Assembly (NCBI RefSeq): GCF_002846575.1
Contig: NZ_PJND01000011.1
Location: 45,694 to 109,693 of the forward strand
Direction: 5' to 3'
Length of the DNA: 64,000 nucleotides
Source: Flavobacterium lindanitolerans
GTDB lineage: Bacteria > Bacteroidota > Bacteroidia > Flavobacteriales > Flavobacteriaceae
The position numbers and the translations under genes are program-made. Below, piece after piece: positions 8,775 through 17,032 of this stretch; within the stretch, counting starts at the first letter, position 1, and each line of letters starts with the position of its first letter. The notes beneath the pieces are model-generated. The model was not told where the DNA came from, searched no databases, and saw only the letters and a list, made by a program, of their open reading frames with translations.

Positions 8775-9968
8775 TTATTCACACGAAACAACCTTCACAG
8801 GCTCTGCTTCTAATTCCTGTTCTACTTCCTTATGCTTCTTCTCCAGTGTAATAAACGTAAATCCAAAAGCCAACAGCAATAACGGAACACTCAACCAAAT
8901 AACTTCGTGCACGCCATACTGTGCTATGACAAAACCGCCAAGCAAAGTTCCCAATGTGATACCGGCATTAAAAAAAGAAGGCATCAGACCATTTACACTT
9001 TCAAGTGCCTGTTCCGGAACACCATTTATGATGTGGATATTCGCAGCCAGGAAGCCTCCCGTGTGGATAAAGCCCCATATCGACAGAATAATAACCATCG
9101 GAACAAAAGCACCACCAAATTGATACGCCAATAAATGGATTCCTATCAGGGACAGTAAAAACAATCGGTTAGTTAGCATTACGTTTTTGCTGAGTGCGAT
9201 TCCCATAAGCCAGTTTCCAACAATACCGGTCACACCAAAAACAAGCAGCATAATGCTGATTTCCGTACCATTCATATGCGAAATCTTATCCATATACTCG
9301 GCCAGATAACCATAAGTTGCAAACATTCCCGCCACTATAATCAAAGACGTAAAAAGCTTGAACCATACCTGAGGTTTGTCTAATACTTTTACCTGATTTT
9401 CTGTAGGCAGTTTTTCTTCCACAGGCATTGAAGGAACAAAAAGAGCCAGGGCTATAAAAGCGATAAGGTTAATGATTCCCGCCAAAGCGAAGGAAGCCCT
9501 CCAATCAAACAAATCTGCCATGTAAGTTGTTATTGGAACACCTAATACGGTTGCCACACTAAGGCCGGCCATCACAACAGAAATTGCTTTTGGAGCATCT
9601 TTAGGTCCGGCCTGTTTTGCTGCTGCAGACATAGATACTGCCCAAAAAACAGGATGCAAAAAAGCTGGAACGATGCGGGCAATCATTAGCATTGTGAAAT
9701 TAGGAGAAATAACAGAAAGCAGATTCGATATTACAAATACAGCCAAAACGGCACACATTATGGTCTTGCGGTTAATCTTAGCCGTTAGCATTGTAGTAAA
9801 CGGACCCGCTACAGCAACAGTCAGTGCAAAAGCACTTAACAGCCAGCCTGCCGTATCGATTGAAACCTGAAATTCTTTTGCCAGCGTTGGCAAAATACCT
9901 ATAACTCCAAATTCTGTGGTAATAATACCGAAGGCTCCCAAAGCCATTATATAGATTGACTTATTCAT
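8775..9968 (-). CDS. MFS transporter, DHA1/AraJ-type efflux
   Basis: A 397-residue protein with twelve predicted transmembrane helices. The N-terminal half has the MFS pattern for drug and sugar efflux permeases: GIITTEFGVIGILPTLAKEF in helix 1, and LTAKINRKTIM as the cytoplasmic loop 2-3 motif. The hydrophilic tail (LEKKHKEVEQELEAEP) is cytoplasmic. The substrate cannot be told from sequence. An ArsR-type regulator lies 64 bases upstream on the same strand and probably controls it. Confidence 0.85.
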   Translation of the reverse strand: MNKSIYIMALGAFGIITTEFGVIGILPTLAKEFQVSIDTAGWLLSAFALTVAVAGPFTTMLTAKINRKTIMCAVLAVFVISNLLSVISPNFTMLMIARIVPAFLHPVFWAVSMSAAAKQAGPKDAPKAISVVMAGLSVATVLGVPITTYMADLFDWRASFALAGIINLIAFIALALFVPSMPVEEKLPTENQVKVLDKPQVWFKLFTSLIIVAGMFATYGYLAEYMDKISHMNGTEISIMLLVFGVTGIVGNWLMGIALSKNVMLTNRLFLLSLIGIHLLAYQFGGAFVPMVIILSIWGFIHTGGFLAANIHIINGVPEQALESVNGLMPSFFNAGITLGTLLGGFVIAQYGVHEVIWLSVPLLLLAFGFTFITLEKKHKEVEQELEAEPVKVVSCE

Positions 9969-10032
9969 TAATTCAAATATTTAAATGTTTCTATTAATAA
10001 TAAAGGTTAAAAAATTTTGTAAGCAGGCAAAG

Positions 10033-10308
10033 CTAGCCTTTCAGGTTGTTGAGGCTGGCGATATACTCGTCAAGTACTTTTTGGTTGAGCGAATATTTTA
10101 GGTTTCTTCCTTCTTTTTCAGGAATAAGAAGGTCAGCATCTACCAATTGCTTGAGGTGGTGCGAAACAGAAGGCTGTGTAAGGTCGAGCATATCATTAAA
10201 CTCGGCACAGTAAACACCATCATGCTTTTTTTTGAATTGCTGCAAAATAGCAATTCTGCTCACATCGCTCAGGGCTTTAGATATTTTCTCTATTTTTTTG
10301 TTATCCAT
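10033..10308 (-). CDS. ArsR-type winged-helix regulator
   Basis: About 91 residues from the ATG at 10308 (another ATG is directly upstream at 10311). It is a compact winged helix: ISKALSDVSRIAILQQF is helix 1 of the ArsR fold, and LDLTQPSVSHHLKQLVDADL is the recognition helix-turn-helix. No CxC metal-binding motif is seen in the alpha-3 helix; its only Cys is in VYCAEFNDM. It is therefore probably not a classical metal sensor. It likely represses itself and the MFS gene. Confidence 0.85.
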   Translation of the reverse strand: MDNKKIEKISKALSDVSRIAILQQFKKKHDGVYCAEFNDMLDLTQPSVSHHLKQLVDADLLIPEKEGRNLKYSLNQKVLDEYIASLNNLKG

Positions 10309-10357
10309 CATAGCAATTATGATAACTATCATTTGGTAAATCTGTTACAAAATTACA

Positions 10358-10376
10358 AAACATATAGAAACATATA
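10358..10376. promoter_or_regulatory. Direct repeat near the arsR start, possible operator
   Basis: AAACATATA occurs at 10358-10366 and again at 10368-10376, a 10-bp spacing that puts both on the same DNA face. On the minus strand a TAATTTTG -7-like box lies just downstream, so a protein bound here would sit over the arsR-MFS promoter. Suggestive only. Confidence 0.3.
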
Positions 10377-10464
10377 AATATATACATGGATAAATTTGAT
10401 TTAAATATCAACAATATCTATTCTGTAAGGTCAAGCCCGCGGAAAAGCTACCTTTTCCACTGAT

Positions 10465-10929
10465 CTACAAACAGTTGATTACGGAACTTTCTTTAATGCT
10501 CCTGATAACAAAAGCACTTTTGATATTGGAAATAATTTCAAGTTTTGAGATTTTATGTACGGCGAAATTCTGATAATCTTCCATATCATCCAGTAAAAGT
10601 TTTAGGAGAAAATCATAAGTACCGGCTATATAGGATGCTTCCAAAACCTCATCAAGTCCTAAAACATACGATTCAAATTCTTCAAAAAGCGATTCCTGAT
10701 GCCTCACAAGCGTTACCTGGCAATACACCAATAATTTTTTTCCCAAAGCTTTGGGGTCGATTACGGCAGCATAATTCTGAATGACACCTGCAGATTCCAA
10801 CTTTTTGATTCGCTCATGAACCGGAGTAATTGACAGGTTTACCTTCTCTGCCAGCTGTTTTATAGATTGTTTTGCATCTTTTTGGAGTTCCAGCAGCAAT
10901 TTTCTGTCGGTTGCATCTAATGTTATCAT
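10465..10929 (-). CDS. Lrp/AsnC family transcriptional regulator
   Basis: About 154 residues from the ATG at 10929; an upstream in-frame ATG at 10977 would add a non-conserved extension. DATDRKLLLELQKDAKQSIKQLA is the Lrp helix 1, SITPVHERIKKLESAGVI the recognition helix-turn-helix. The C-terminal half (TYDFLLKLLLDDMEDYQNF) is the RAM/AsnC effector-binding domain, which in the family binds amino acids. It is transcribed away from the Cys/Met-rich leader and susC-susD operon, an arrangement consistent with amino-acid-responsive control of that operon. Confidence 0.88.
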   Translation of the reverse strand: MITLDATDRKLLLELQKDAKQSIKQLAEKVNLSITPVHERIKKLESAGVIQNYAAVIDPKALGKKLLVYCQVTLVRHQESLFEEFESYVLGLDEVLEASYIAGTYDFLLKLLLDDMEDYQNFAVHKISKLEIISNIKSAFVIRSIKESSVINCL

Positions 10930-11055
10930 AGTATGATTTTCTATTTTGGATAAAAAGTCCAATACAAAACTATACAAAAATACTATTAAAAATAGATTAA
11001 AAAGAAAAACATACTGATTTTGATGTGTTTTACAGAATTAAAGTGTTTTATTAAA

Positions 11056-11063
11056 TACATTTG
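11056..11063 (+). promoter_or_regulatory. Probable -7 box for the leader/susCD transcript
   Basis: TACATTTG matches the Bacteroidota TAnnTTTG -7 box. It would start transcription near 11070, about 48 bases before the leader ORF. I see no clear -33 TTTG at the right distance, which could mean dependence on an activator such as the divergent Lrp protein. Confidence 0.45.
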
Positions 11064-11117
11064 CCACAGAAATACGGACTAAAAATTTGATACCAATCAA
11101 ATAATAAAATCTACCCA

Positions 11118-11294
11118 ATGAATCAGTTTACAAACATCAGCAAAAACCCAACTTCAAAATCTAAAAACTTTTTTGGCTTTTTAGAATGCATGATGCTATG
11201 TAAAAATTGTTGGCATAAAGCCACAACCTGCTGTACAAACAGTACTTCAATGTATAGCGCATCAATGAATTATTGGTGCATGAATATTTCATAA
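11118..11294 (+). CDS. Cys/Met-rich leader peptide (58 residues)
   Basis: An ATG at 11118 opens a 58-codon frame ending at 11294. Residues 24-58 hold six Cys (24, 28, 31, 38, 39, 54) and five Met (25, 26, 45, 50, 55), plus two Trp and two Tyr; the first 23 residues have none apart from the start Met. There is no signal peptide or membrane segment, so it is not an obvious functional protein. It is followed 10 bases later by alternative antiterminator/terminator hairpins and then susC. This is the layout of a transcription-attenuation leader whose control codons are Cys and Met. I do not recognise the peptide family. Confidence 0.6.
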   Translation: MNQFTNISKNPTSKSKNFFGFLECMMLCKNCWHKATTCCTNSTSMYSASMNYWCMNIS

Positions 11295-11304
11295 AATCGT
11301 AAGA

Positions 11305-11331
11305 CCTCGACTTTGTATAAAACAAAGGAGG
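11305..11331 (+). promoter_or_regulatory. Putative antiterminator hairpin
   Basis: CCTC (11305-11308) plus CTTTGT (11311-11316) can pair with ACAAAG (11322-11327) plus GAGG (11328-11331), leaving a 2-base bulge and a 5-base loop. The downstream arm shares AAAGGAGG (11324-11331) with the terminator stem, so the two structures exclude each other. The 5' arm begins 11 bases after the leader stop codon, within reach of a ribosome sitting at that stop. Confidence 0.55.
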
Positions 11332-11353
11332 CTTGTGCGAGCCTCCTTTTTTT
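11324..11353 (+). terminator. Intrinsic terminator/attenuator in front of susC
   Basis: A perfect 10-bp stem, AAAGGAGGCT (11324-11333) with AGCCTCCTTT (11340-11349), a 6-base loop and a run of seven T (11347-11353). It lies between the leader ORF and susC. A further hairpin with 9-bp arms (11358-11366 and 11374-11382) follows and may stabilise the 5' end of the susC message. Confidence 0.8.
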
Positions 11354-11427
11354 GTGCCGTTTTTTATAGCAGCTAAAAAACGATACGTATAAGTGTATGC
11401 TGCTAAAATTAATCAAATCTTTTAAAA

Positions 11428-14400
11428 ATGAAGAGTAAACTATCAAAAATTCTATTCGGATTTTTGCTTCTCAATGCGCTAATAGCAGCAGCGCAGGAAA
11501 AGGAAATTTCCGGATATGTTACTGATGCGAACAGTCTTTCGCTGCCCGGCGTTACCATAGCGGTAAAAAATACGACACTGGGAACCCAAACCGATTTCGA
11601 TGGAAAATTCACCATCAAAGCGACCCCGGAAGACATTCTTGTTTTCACCTTCCTGGGATACAAAACCCGAGAAATTAAAGTAGGCAGCCAATCCAATCTG
11701 ACGGTACAGCTTTTGGACGAAAGTGTTGGTTTGGACGAAATTGTAATCGTTGCCTACGGAACCCAAAAACAACGTGCGGTTGTGGGTGCCATTGGAAAAG
11801 TGAGCAGTGAGGTTTTAGAAAAGCAGCAGGCCACTTCTGTAATTTCTGCCTTACAAGGTTCTGTTCCGGGTGTCAGCGTTATTAATTCCAGCGGTCAGCC
11901 GGGTGAAAGTCCAACAATACGCGTGAGGGGAATCGGCTCAATAAACGCCTCCGCTTCTCCGCTGATTATTGTAGACGGTGTTCCTTTTAACGGAAACATC
12001 AATTCCATCAGTTCCGACCAGATTGAATCTATGAACGTCCTGAAAGATGCAGCGTCAACCGCTTTATACGGTTCCCGTGGAGCCAACGGCGTTATTGTCA
12101 TCAAGACAAAATCAGGCAAGAGAAATTCCCTGCCGCAGGTAAGTTTCAGGGTTTCTTCGGGAATCTCCGGTGATGCGGTAAAAACCCATGAAGTTTTAGG
12201 CACTAATGACTATGTAAAATATTTATGGGAAGCCCGAAAAAACACCTATCAGTATGTTCAGGGGCAAACTCCTGAAAATGCAGCCAGCAATGCGGCTTCA
12301 GGATTGGTTAGCGCTTTGGGATACAATCCATACAATGTTTCAAACATTATCGATTCGAACGGACAATTAAATCCGAATGCCCAATTAAACTGGGAAACGA
12401 ATTGGAAGGACGAACTGTTCCGGAACCAAAGCTTTAGGAATGAGTACAATTTCAATGTGAGCGGCGGTAGTGAAAATACCACCTACTTCTTATCCGGAAA
12501 TTACCTGAATCAGGACGGATTGGTCAAAACCTCGAAGTTTGAACGTTCCACATTCCGATTAAATGTTGATACTAAAGTAAACGACTGGCTTGAAGTGGGA
12601 AGCAATGTTGCCTATTCGGCCTCACGACAAAACTTTCCTGTGCAATCCGGCACTTCCTTTACCAGCGCCATGAGTTGGATTTATGCCATGCCAAGCGTAT
12701 ACCCTGTCTACAGACGAAATCCAGACGGCAGTCTTGTATCAGGAAATATTTTTGACTACGGAAACACAACGCAATTGGTGAACGGAGTACGTCCTTTAAT
12801 GAGTGGCGACAATGCTGTAGGTTCGCTTTATAAAGACCAGAACCGCAACAACAGAAGCAATGTAAATCTTAACGGATATGCCAAGTTTTTACTGACGGAT
12901 AAGCTTTCCTTCAAAACCAATCTGGCGTATGAGGATTATAATTATGATGCCAAAGAATATATGAACTCTGTTTACGGGCAGGCATCAAGCGTCAATGGAA
13001 GAGTGAGCCGTGAAAAGACCAGCACAAAAACCATAAATTTCATCAATGCATTACGCTATGACAATAATTTTGGAGACCATTCTGTTGGTGTTGACGTAAT
13101 TTACGAAGCCTATCAATCCAAAAATGACCTGTTTGCAGCTTCATCGACCGGATTTTTGCCGGGCGTAACGGTTATAGGCGGCGGAACTACTCCTGAATCT
13201 GTAGATGGTTATGTTTTGGAAGACCGTTTAAACAGTTTCTTAGGAAGAGTGAGTTACGATTTTGCAAACAAATACTTTCTGGAAGCTTCCTATAGAAGAG
13301 ACGGTTCTTCCCGATTTTCACAGGAGGTGCGTTGGGGTAATTTCTATTCAGTTGGAGCTTCCTGGATTATTTCGGATGAGAATTTCTTAAAAGACAGTAA
13401 CGTGGTCAATCTTCTGAAATTAAGAGGTTCTTATGGTGAATTGGGTAATAACCAGACTTCTTCCTATTTCCCGTATATCCAGAGTTTTGAAACAGGTTTC
13501 AGCCAACTGGAAAATCCCGGCGTTTTGCTAGGCGACCGTGTTGATAAAAACCTGACCTGGGAAAAAACGGCATCGTTCAACATTGGACTGGATTTCAGCC
13601 TTTTCAACAGCCAACTGGAAGGTTCTGTAGATTATTACAACAAGAGTTCAATCGACCTTTTGTACAATGTTCCGATTCCGTCATCAACCGGAAATACAAG
13701 CGTATTGACCAATGCAGGTTCTCTAAGAAATTACGGTCTGGAGGTTAGCCTTACATCACATAACATCAAAACCGATAACTTCTCGTGGGATACGAATCTG
13801 AATTTTTCTTTAGACCGAAACAAGATTACGGAACTGACGCAGGATTCTTTTATCACAGGCCTGAATCGTTGGGAAGTAGGACGCTCGCTTTATGATTTTT
13901 ATCTGAGAGACTATGCCGGTGTCGACCCGAATGACGGTTATGCTATGTGGTATAAGGATGTGGTTGATGCCAACGGAAATGTTACCGGAAAAGAAACGAC
14001 TAAAAATTATGACGAAGCAACAAGATATTACAACAAATCGGCCCTTCCTGCAATCATTGGAGGTATTACGAATTCAGTACAGTTCAAAAGATTTGATGTA
14101 AGTGCCTTGTTCAATTTCAGTTTGGGCTCCTATGTCTATGATTCCGATTATGCAGCCCTGATGGGTGGTATTTCAAGAGGAAGGCAAAGCTCACCCGATA
14201 TTGAAAACCGCTGGACAAAACCGGGTGATATTACCAATATTCCGGTATTGCTCAACTCGACCAATAATTTTGCGGCGGCTTCCACCCGATTCCTGTACAA
14301 AAATGATTATGTGAGATTGAAAGCGCTGACGTTAGGATACAGCCTTCCAATTGAAAGTATTCATAAACTGAAAATTAATCAGGCAAGGATTTATCTTCAG

Positions 14401-14526
14401 GCAGACAACCTGCTGACATTCCAATCGCATAAAGGAATCGACCCGGAACAAAGCATTAACGGAACAACCAATTTCAGGTCGCCGCTTTCAAGAACCGTGA
14501 CATTAGGATTCAACCTTAATTTTTAA
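11428..14526 (+). CDS. SusC/RagA-family TonB-dependent outer-membrane transporter
   Basis: 1032 residues: signal peptide (about 1-22, ending AAAQ), a carboxypeptidase-regulatory-like domain (about 27-112, ISGYVTDANSLSLPGVTIAV), a TonB-box-like stretch LDEIVIVAYGTQ, the plug (about 115-230, SASPLIIVDGVPFNG and ALYGSRGANGVIVIKTK) and a beta-barrel ending SRTVTLGFNLNF. Such proteins import oligomeric nutrients with a SusD lipoprotein lid. Nothing nearby encodes a polysaccharide hydrolase, so a glycan substrate is not supported. The sulfur-amino-acid-type leader suggests a sulfur compound or peptide. susD follows 11 bases downstream. Confidence 0.93.
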   Translation: MKSKLSKILFGFLLLNALIAAAQEKEISGYVTDANSLSLPGVTIAVKNTTLGTQTDFDGKFTIKATPEDILVFTFLGYKTREIKVGSQSNLTVQLLDESVGLDEIVIVAYGTQKQRAVVGAIGKVSSEVLEKQQATSVISALQGSVPGVSVINSSGQPGESPTIRVRGIGSINASASPLIIVDGVPFNGNINSISSDQIESMNVLKDAASTALYGSRGANGVIVIKTKSGKRNSLPQVSFRVSSGISGDAVKTHEVLGTNDYVKYLWEARKNTYQYVQGQTPENAASNAASGLVSALGYNPYNVSNIIDSNGQLNPNAQLNWETNWKDELFRNQSFRNEYNFNVSGGSENTTYFLSGNYLNQDGLVKTSKFERSTFRLNVDTKVNDWLEVGSNVAYSASRQNFPVQSGTSFTSAMSWIYAMPSVYPVYRRNPDGSLVSGNIFDYGNTTQLVNGVRPLMSGDNAVGSLYKDQNRNNRSNVNLNGYAKFLLTDKLSFKTNLAYEDYNYDAKEYMNSVYGQASSVNGRVSREKTSTKTINFINALRYDNNFGDHSVGVDVIYEAYQSKNDLFAASSTGFLPGVTVIGGGTTPESVDGYVLEDRLNSFLGRVSYDFANKYFLEASYRRDGSSRFSQEVRWGNFYSVGASWIISDENFLKDSNVVNLLKLRGSYGELGNNQTSSYFPYIQSFETGFSQLENPGVLLGDRVDKNLTWEKTASFNIGLDFSLFNSQLEGSVDYYNKSSIDLLYNVPIPSSTGNTSVLTNAGSLRNYGLEVSLTSHNIKTDNFSWDTNLNFSLDRNKITELTQDSFITGLNRWEVGRSLYDFYLRDYAGVDPNDGYAMWYKDVVDANGNVTGKETTKNYDEATRYYNKSALPAIIGGITNSVQFKRFDVSALFNFSLGSYVYDSDYAALMGGISRGRQSSPDIENRWTKPGDITNIPVLLNSTNNFAAASTRFLYKNDYVRLKALTLGYSLPIESIHKLKINQARIYLQADNLLTFQSHKGIDPEQSINGTTNFRSPLSRTVTLGFNLNF

Positions 14527-14537
14527 CACCTAAAGAC

Positions 14538-15956
14538 ATGAAAAAAACATATATTTTACTCGTTCTTCTATCTGCAAGTCTTTTGCAGACCGGATGTTCT
14601 TCCGATTTCTTAGATGAGCCTAAACCTACAAATAATGTCACTCCTGATGTTATTTTCAGCAATCGCGCAGGTGTCGATGCTTTTATTGCAGGAATCCTTC
14701 GATTGAACCGCGGCCAGTTTCTAAACAATGAAGCAGCCGGCTTGCAGTCTGTTTATTTTGCAAGAAGCGTTAGGGGCGAATCGTTAATCCAGAAACAGAT
14801 TTGGTTTGGCGACGACTACGATTTCCAAAACCGGGAAGCAACTTACACACGCCCCAATTTCACCTGGAGATTTTCGTATAAGATTATTGACCAATTGAAC
14901 AATCTGATTAAAGGAATAGAATCAAGCAGCCAGCTTTCGGAACAGGACAAAAGGGAAACCAAATCGCAGGCATTAGCATTGAGAGGATTTTATTATTTCC
15001 AACTGGCCCTGGAATTTGGCGATGCCTACCAGTCACCTAAAAACCTGCAATTCCCTCCTATTTATACAGAGCCTACTTCTGAAGGAAAAGGAATGTCGAC
15101 AAAAGCTGAATTTTTCGGTCAGATTTTATCCGATTTAGAAACGGCAGTCGCCGGCTTGTCTGAAGAACGAATTGACAAATCGTATATTAATAAACAGGTT
15201 GCACAGGCTTTTTTGGCCCAGGTATATCAATATACCGGAGATTGGAATAATGCAAAAACAACTGCCCATGAAGCCTATGGTGGAAACACCAGTGCCGTTT
15301 TGGATGCGGCAAGCTATTCCAAAGGTTTTAATGATTTTAATGCCAGAGAATGGTTATGGGCATTGCCACAAACCGCAGACCAGAGCGCTTATTACATGTC
15401 ACACCCGCATGCTATGATGGACCATGTTGCCGTAGCCTATCACGGAACATTTATTAATGATGATTTTGTCAACCTGTTTTCCGGAACAGATGTCAGAAAT
15501 TTATTTTCAAATCTTTATAATGCGCCTGTTGGCGACTGGCAGGAATTTGTAACTTCAAAATTCAAGTTTACGTTTGATGCCGATATCCCTGTCATCCGTT
15601 ATCCGGAATTGATTTTGATTGAAGCCGAAGCCGAATATCATTTGGGGAACGAAAGCAGGGCACGCGAACTGCTGGATGCCATCCGTTTAAACAGAGATAA
15701 TCAGGCGCAAGCTTCAACAGCTTCAGGTAATGCTCTTTTTGAACTTATCCTAACGGAACGAAGAAAAGAATTTTACGGGGAGAACGGTATCGAATGGTTT
15801 GATGCAAAACGTCTGCTGCGTGGCATTACACGTACCGGAAACCACAGAACACATATCAATCTGACCGCAGACGATAAAAGGTTTGAGCTTAAAATTCCGC
15901 AAGAGGAAATTGACGCGAACCCGAATATCACAAATTCCGTAAACAGTAACCGATAA
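14538..15956 (+). CDS. RagB/SusD-family lipoprotein
   Basis: 472 residues with a lipobox at SLLQTGCSSDFLDEP (lipidated Cys about residue 20) and the SusD-like N-terminal pattern TNNVTPDVIFSN. The body is TPR-rich helical (RGFYYFQLALEFGDAY). The C-terminal LTERRKEFYGENGIEWFDAKRL is the conserved RagB/SusD end. It forms the surface lid of the SusC channel encoded just upstream. Substrate unknown. Confidence 0.92.
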   Translation: MKKTYILLVLLSASLLQTGCSSDFLDEPKPTNNVTPDVIFSNRAGVDAFIAGILRLNRGQFLNNEAAGLQSVYFARSVRGESLIQKQIWFGDDYDFQNREATYTRPNFTWRFSYKIIDQLNNLIKGIESSSQLSEQDKRETKSQALALRGFYYFQLALEFGDAYQSPKNLQFPPIYTEPTSEGKGMSTKAEFFGQILSDLETAVAGLSEERIDKSYINKQVAQAFLAQVYQYTGDWNNAKTTAHEAYGGNTSAVLDAASYSKGFNDFNAREWLWALPQTADQSAYYMSHPHAMMDHVAVAYHGTFINDDFVNLFSGTDVRNLFSNLYNAPVGDWQEFVTSKFKFTFDADIPVIRYPELILIEAEAEYHLGNESRARELLDAIRLNRDNQAQASTASGNALFELILTERRKEFYGENGIEWFDAKRLLRGITRTGNHRTHINLTADDKRFELKIPQEEIDANPNITNSVNSNR

Positions 15957-15976
15957 ATCATCGCAGCAGAAATCCT

Positions 15977-16012
15977 AAAAACGCAATCTAAAACATAGGT
16001 TGCGTTTTTTTA
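15977..16012 (+). terminator. Terminator of the susCD operon
   Basis: The stem AAACGCAA (15979-15986) and TTGCGTTT (16000-16007) is followed by a T-run, 20 bases after the susD stop codon. Confidence 0.75.
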
Positions 16013-16049
16013 TATCCTTTATCGTATTTCCAATGCTGATTTATTTCAT

Positions 16050-16057
16050 TATTTTTG
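16050..16057 (+). promoter_or_regulatory. Probable -7 box of the merR gene
   Basis: TATTTTTG matches TAnnTTTG, 21 bases before the ATG. A TTTC at 16027-16030 lies 19 bases upstream, close to the expected -33 TTTG. Confidence 0.4.
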
Positions 16058-16078
16058 TTTAATCAACTCTAAAAAACG

Positions 16079-16978
16079 ATGAACAGCAGTAAAAGTACTT
16101 TTAGCATTAAGGACCTGGAAAATTTATCCGGCATAAAAGCCCATACCATACGTATCTGGGAAAAAAGGTATAATATACTGAAACCCATGCGTACCGTATC
16201 AAATATCAGGCTATACGATACTGAAAACCTACAGAAACTGCTCAACATTACGCTTCTGCACAGCCACGGCTATAAAATATCCAAAATCTCAAAATTCCCT
16301 CCTGAAAAGATTCCGCAGCTTGTGAGTGAAATCATTTCCGACAAAAATATTAACAGTCAGGTTATCAGCTCCTTCAAGATGGCCATGATGGATTTTGACC
16401 AAAGACTGTTTAATACCACCTATGAAAACCTTCTTGTAACAAAATCGTTCGGAGAAATTTTTAAAGAATTGTTCATTCCGCTGCTAAATGAAATTGGAAT
16501 GCTTTGGCAAACCGGAACAATTACACCTGCCCACGAACATTTCATCAGTTATCTAATCAGGCAAAAACTATTAAGCAACACCGAACAGTTACAATTGCCG
16601 GACCCGTCCAAAAATGAAAAAATCTTTGTACTGTATCTGCCGCAAAATGAAATCCAGGAACTCGGACTGATGTATCTCAACTATGAAATCCTTTCACGCG
16701 GTTATCAGACCGTTTATCTGGGACAATCTATCGCTATTGAAAACTTAAAAGGATTGGCTACCCATTTTGATACTATAGTGTTCCTGTCTTATTGGACTAC
16801 GTTCCCCGAAGCAGACACCATTCCGGAATATCTTGAGAAAATACAACAAGAAATTTTGAGCAGCGGTCATTCAGAATTTTGGGTTTTGGGAAAAATGACG
16901 CACTATATCCCTACGGAAAACCTTAATCAAAAAATTTCCGTATTTACTACTTTACAACACGCCCTAAACAAACTATAA
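16079..16978 (+). CDS. MerR-family regulator with CarH-like C-terminus
   Basis: 299 residues. The N-terminal MerR winged helix (about 8-72) includes SIKDLENLSGIKAHTIRIWEK. The middle is a helical bundle carrying the CarH/LitR motif W-x9-E-H (W143, E153, H154). The C-terminus is a Rossmann-like cobalamin-binding-type domain. Its usual E-x-H-x-x-G ligand motif reads E191-I-Q193-E-L-G196, and the residue after W143 is Gln rather than His, so both known cobalt-coordinating histidines are absent. It is next to crtI-crtB-crtZ, as CarA/CarH regulators are in other bacteria, and probably controls carotenoid synthesis without B12. Confidence 0.85.
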   Translation: MNSSKSTFSIKDLENLSGIKAHTIRIWEKRYNILKPMRTVSNIRLYDTENLQKLLNITLLHSHGYKISKISKFPPEKIPQLVSEIISDKNINSQVISSFKMAMMDFDQRLFNTTYENLLVTKSFGEIFKELFIPLLNEIGMLWQTGTITPAHEHFISYLIRQKLLSNTEQLQLPDPSKNEKIFVLYLPQNEIQELGLMYLNYEILSRGYQTVYLGQSIAIENLKGLATHFDTIVFLSYWTTFPEADTIPEYLEKIQQEILSSGHSEFWVLGKMTHYIPTENLNQKISVFTTLQHALNKL

Positions 16979-17015
16979 TTATTTCTTAAAAACTAAATTT
17001 TGTTTATCATTTTAC

Positions 17016-17032
17016 TATATTTGTTAAACAAT
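17016..17032 (+). promoter_or_regulatory. crtI promoter box and overlapping palindrome
   Basis: TATATTTG (17016-17023) matches TAnnTTTG. It overlaps the perfect 11-bp palindrome TTGTTAAACAA (17021-17031), which ends two bases before the crtI ATG. TTTGTTTA elements occur at both the merR and crtI start regions (about 16055-16061 and 16999-17006). A MerR-type operator is plausible. The implied 5' leader would be only a few bases. Confidence 0.4.

Noticed and set aside
11409..12482. Minus-strand frames opposite susC
   Set aside because: They lie entirely inside the SusC coding region and show no family features.
11428..15956. Polysaccharide utilisation locus
   Set aside because: No glycoside hydrolase, lyase, sulfatase or SusR-type regulator is adjacent, so a glycan substrate is not supported.
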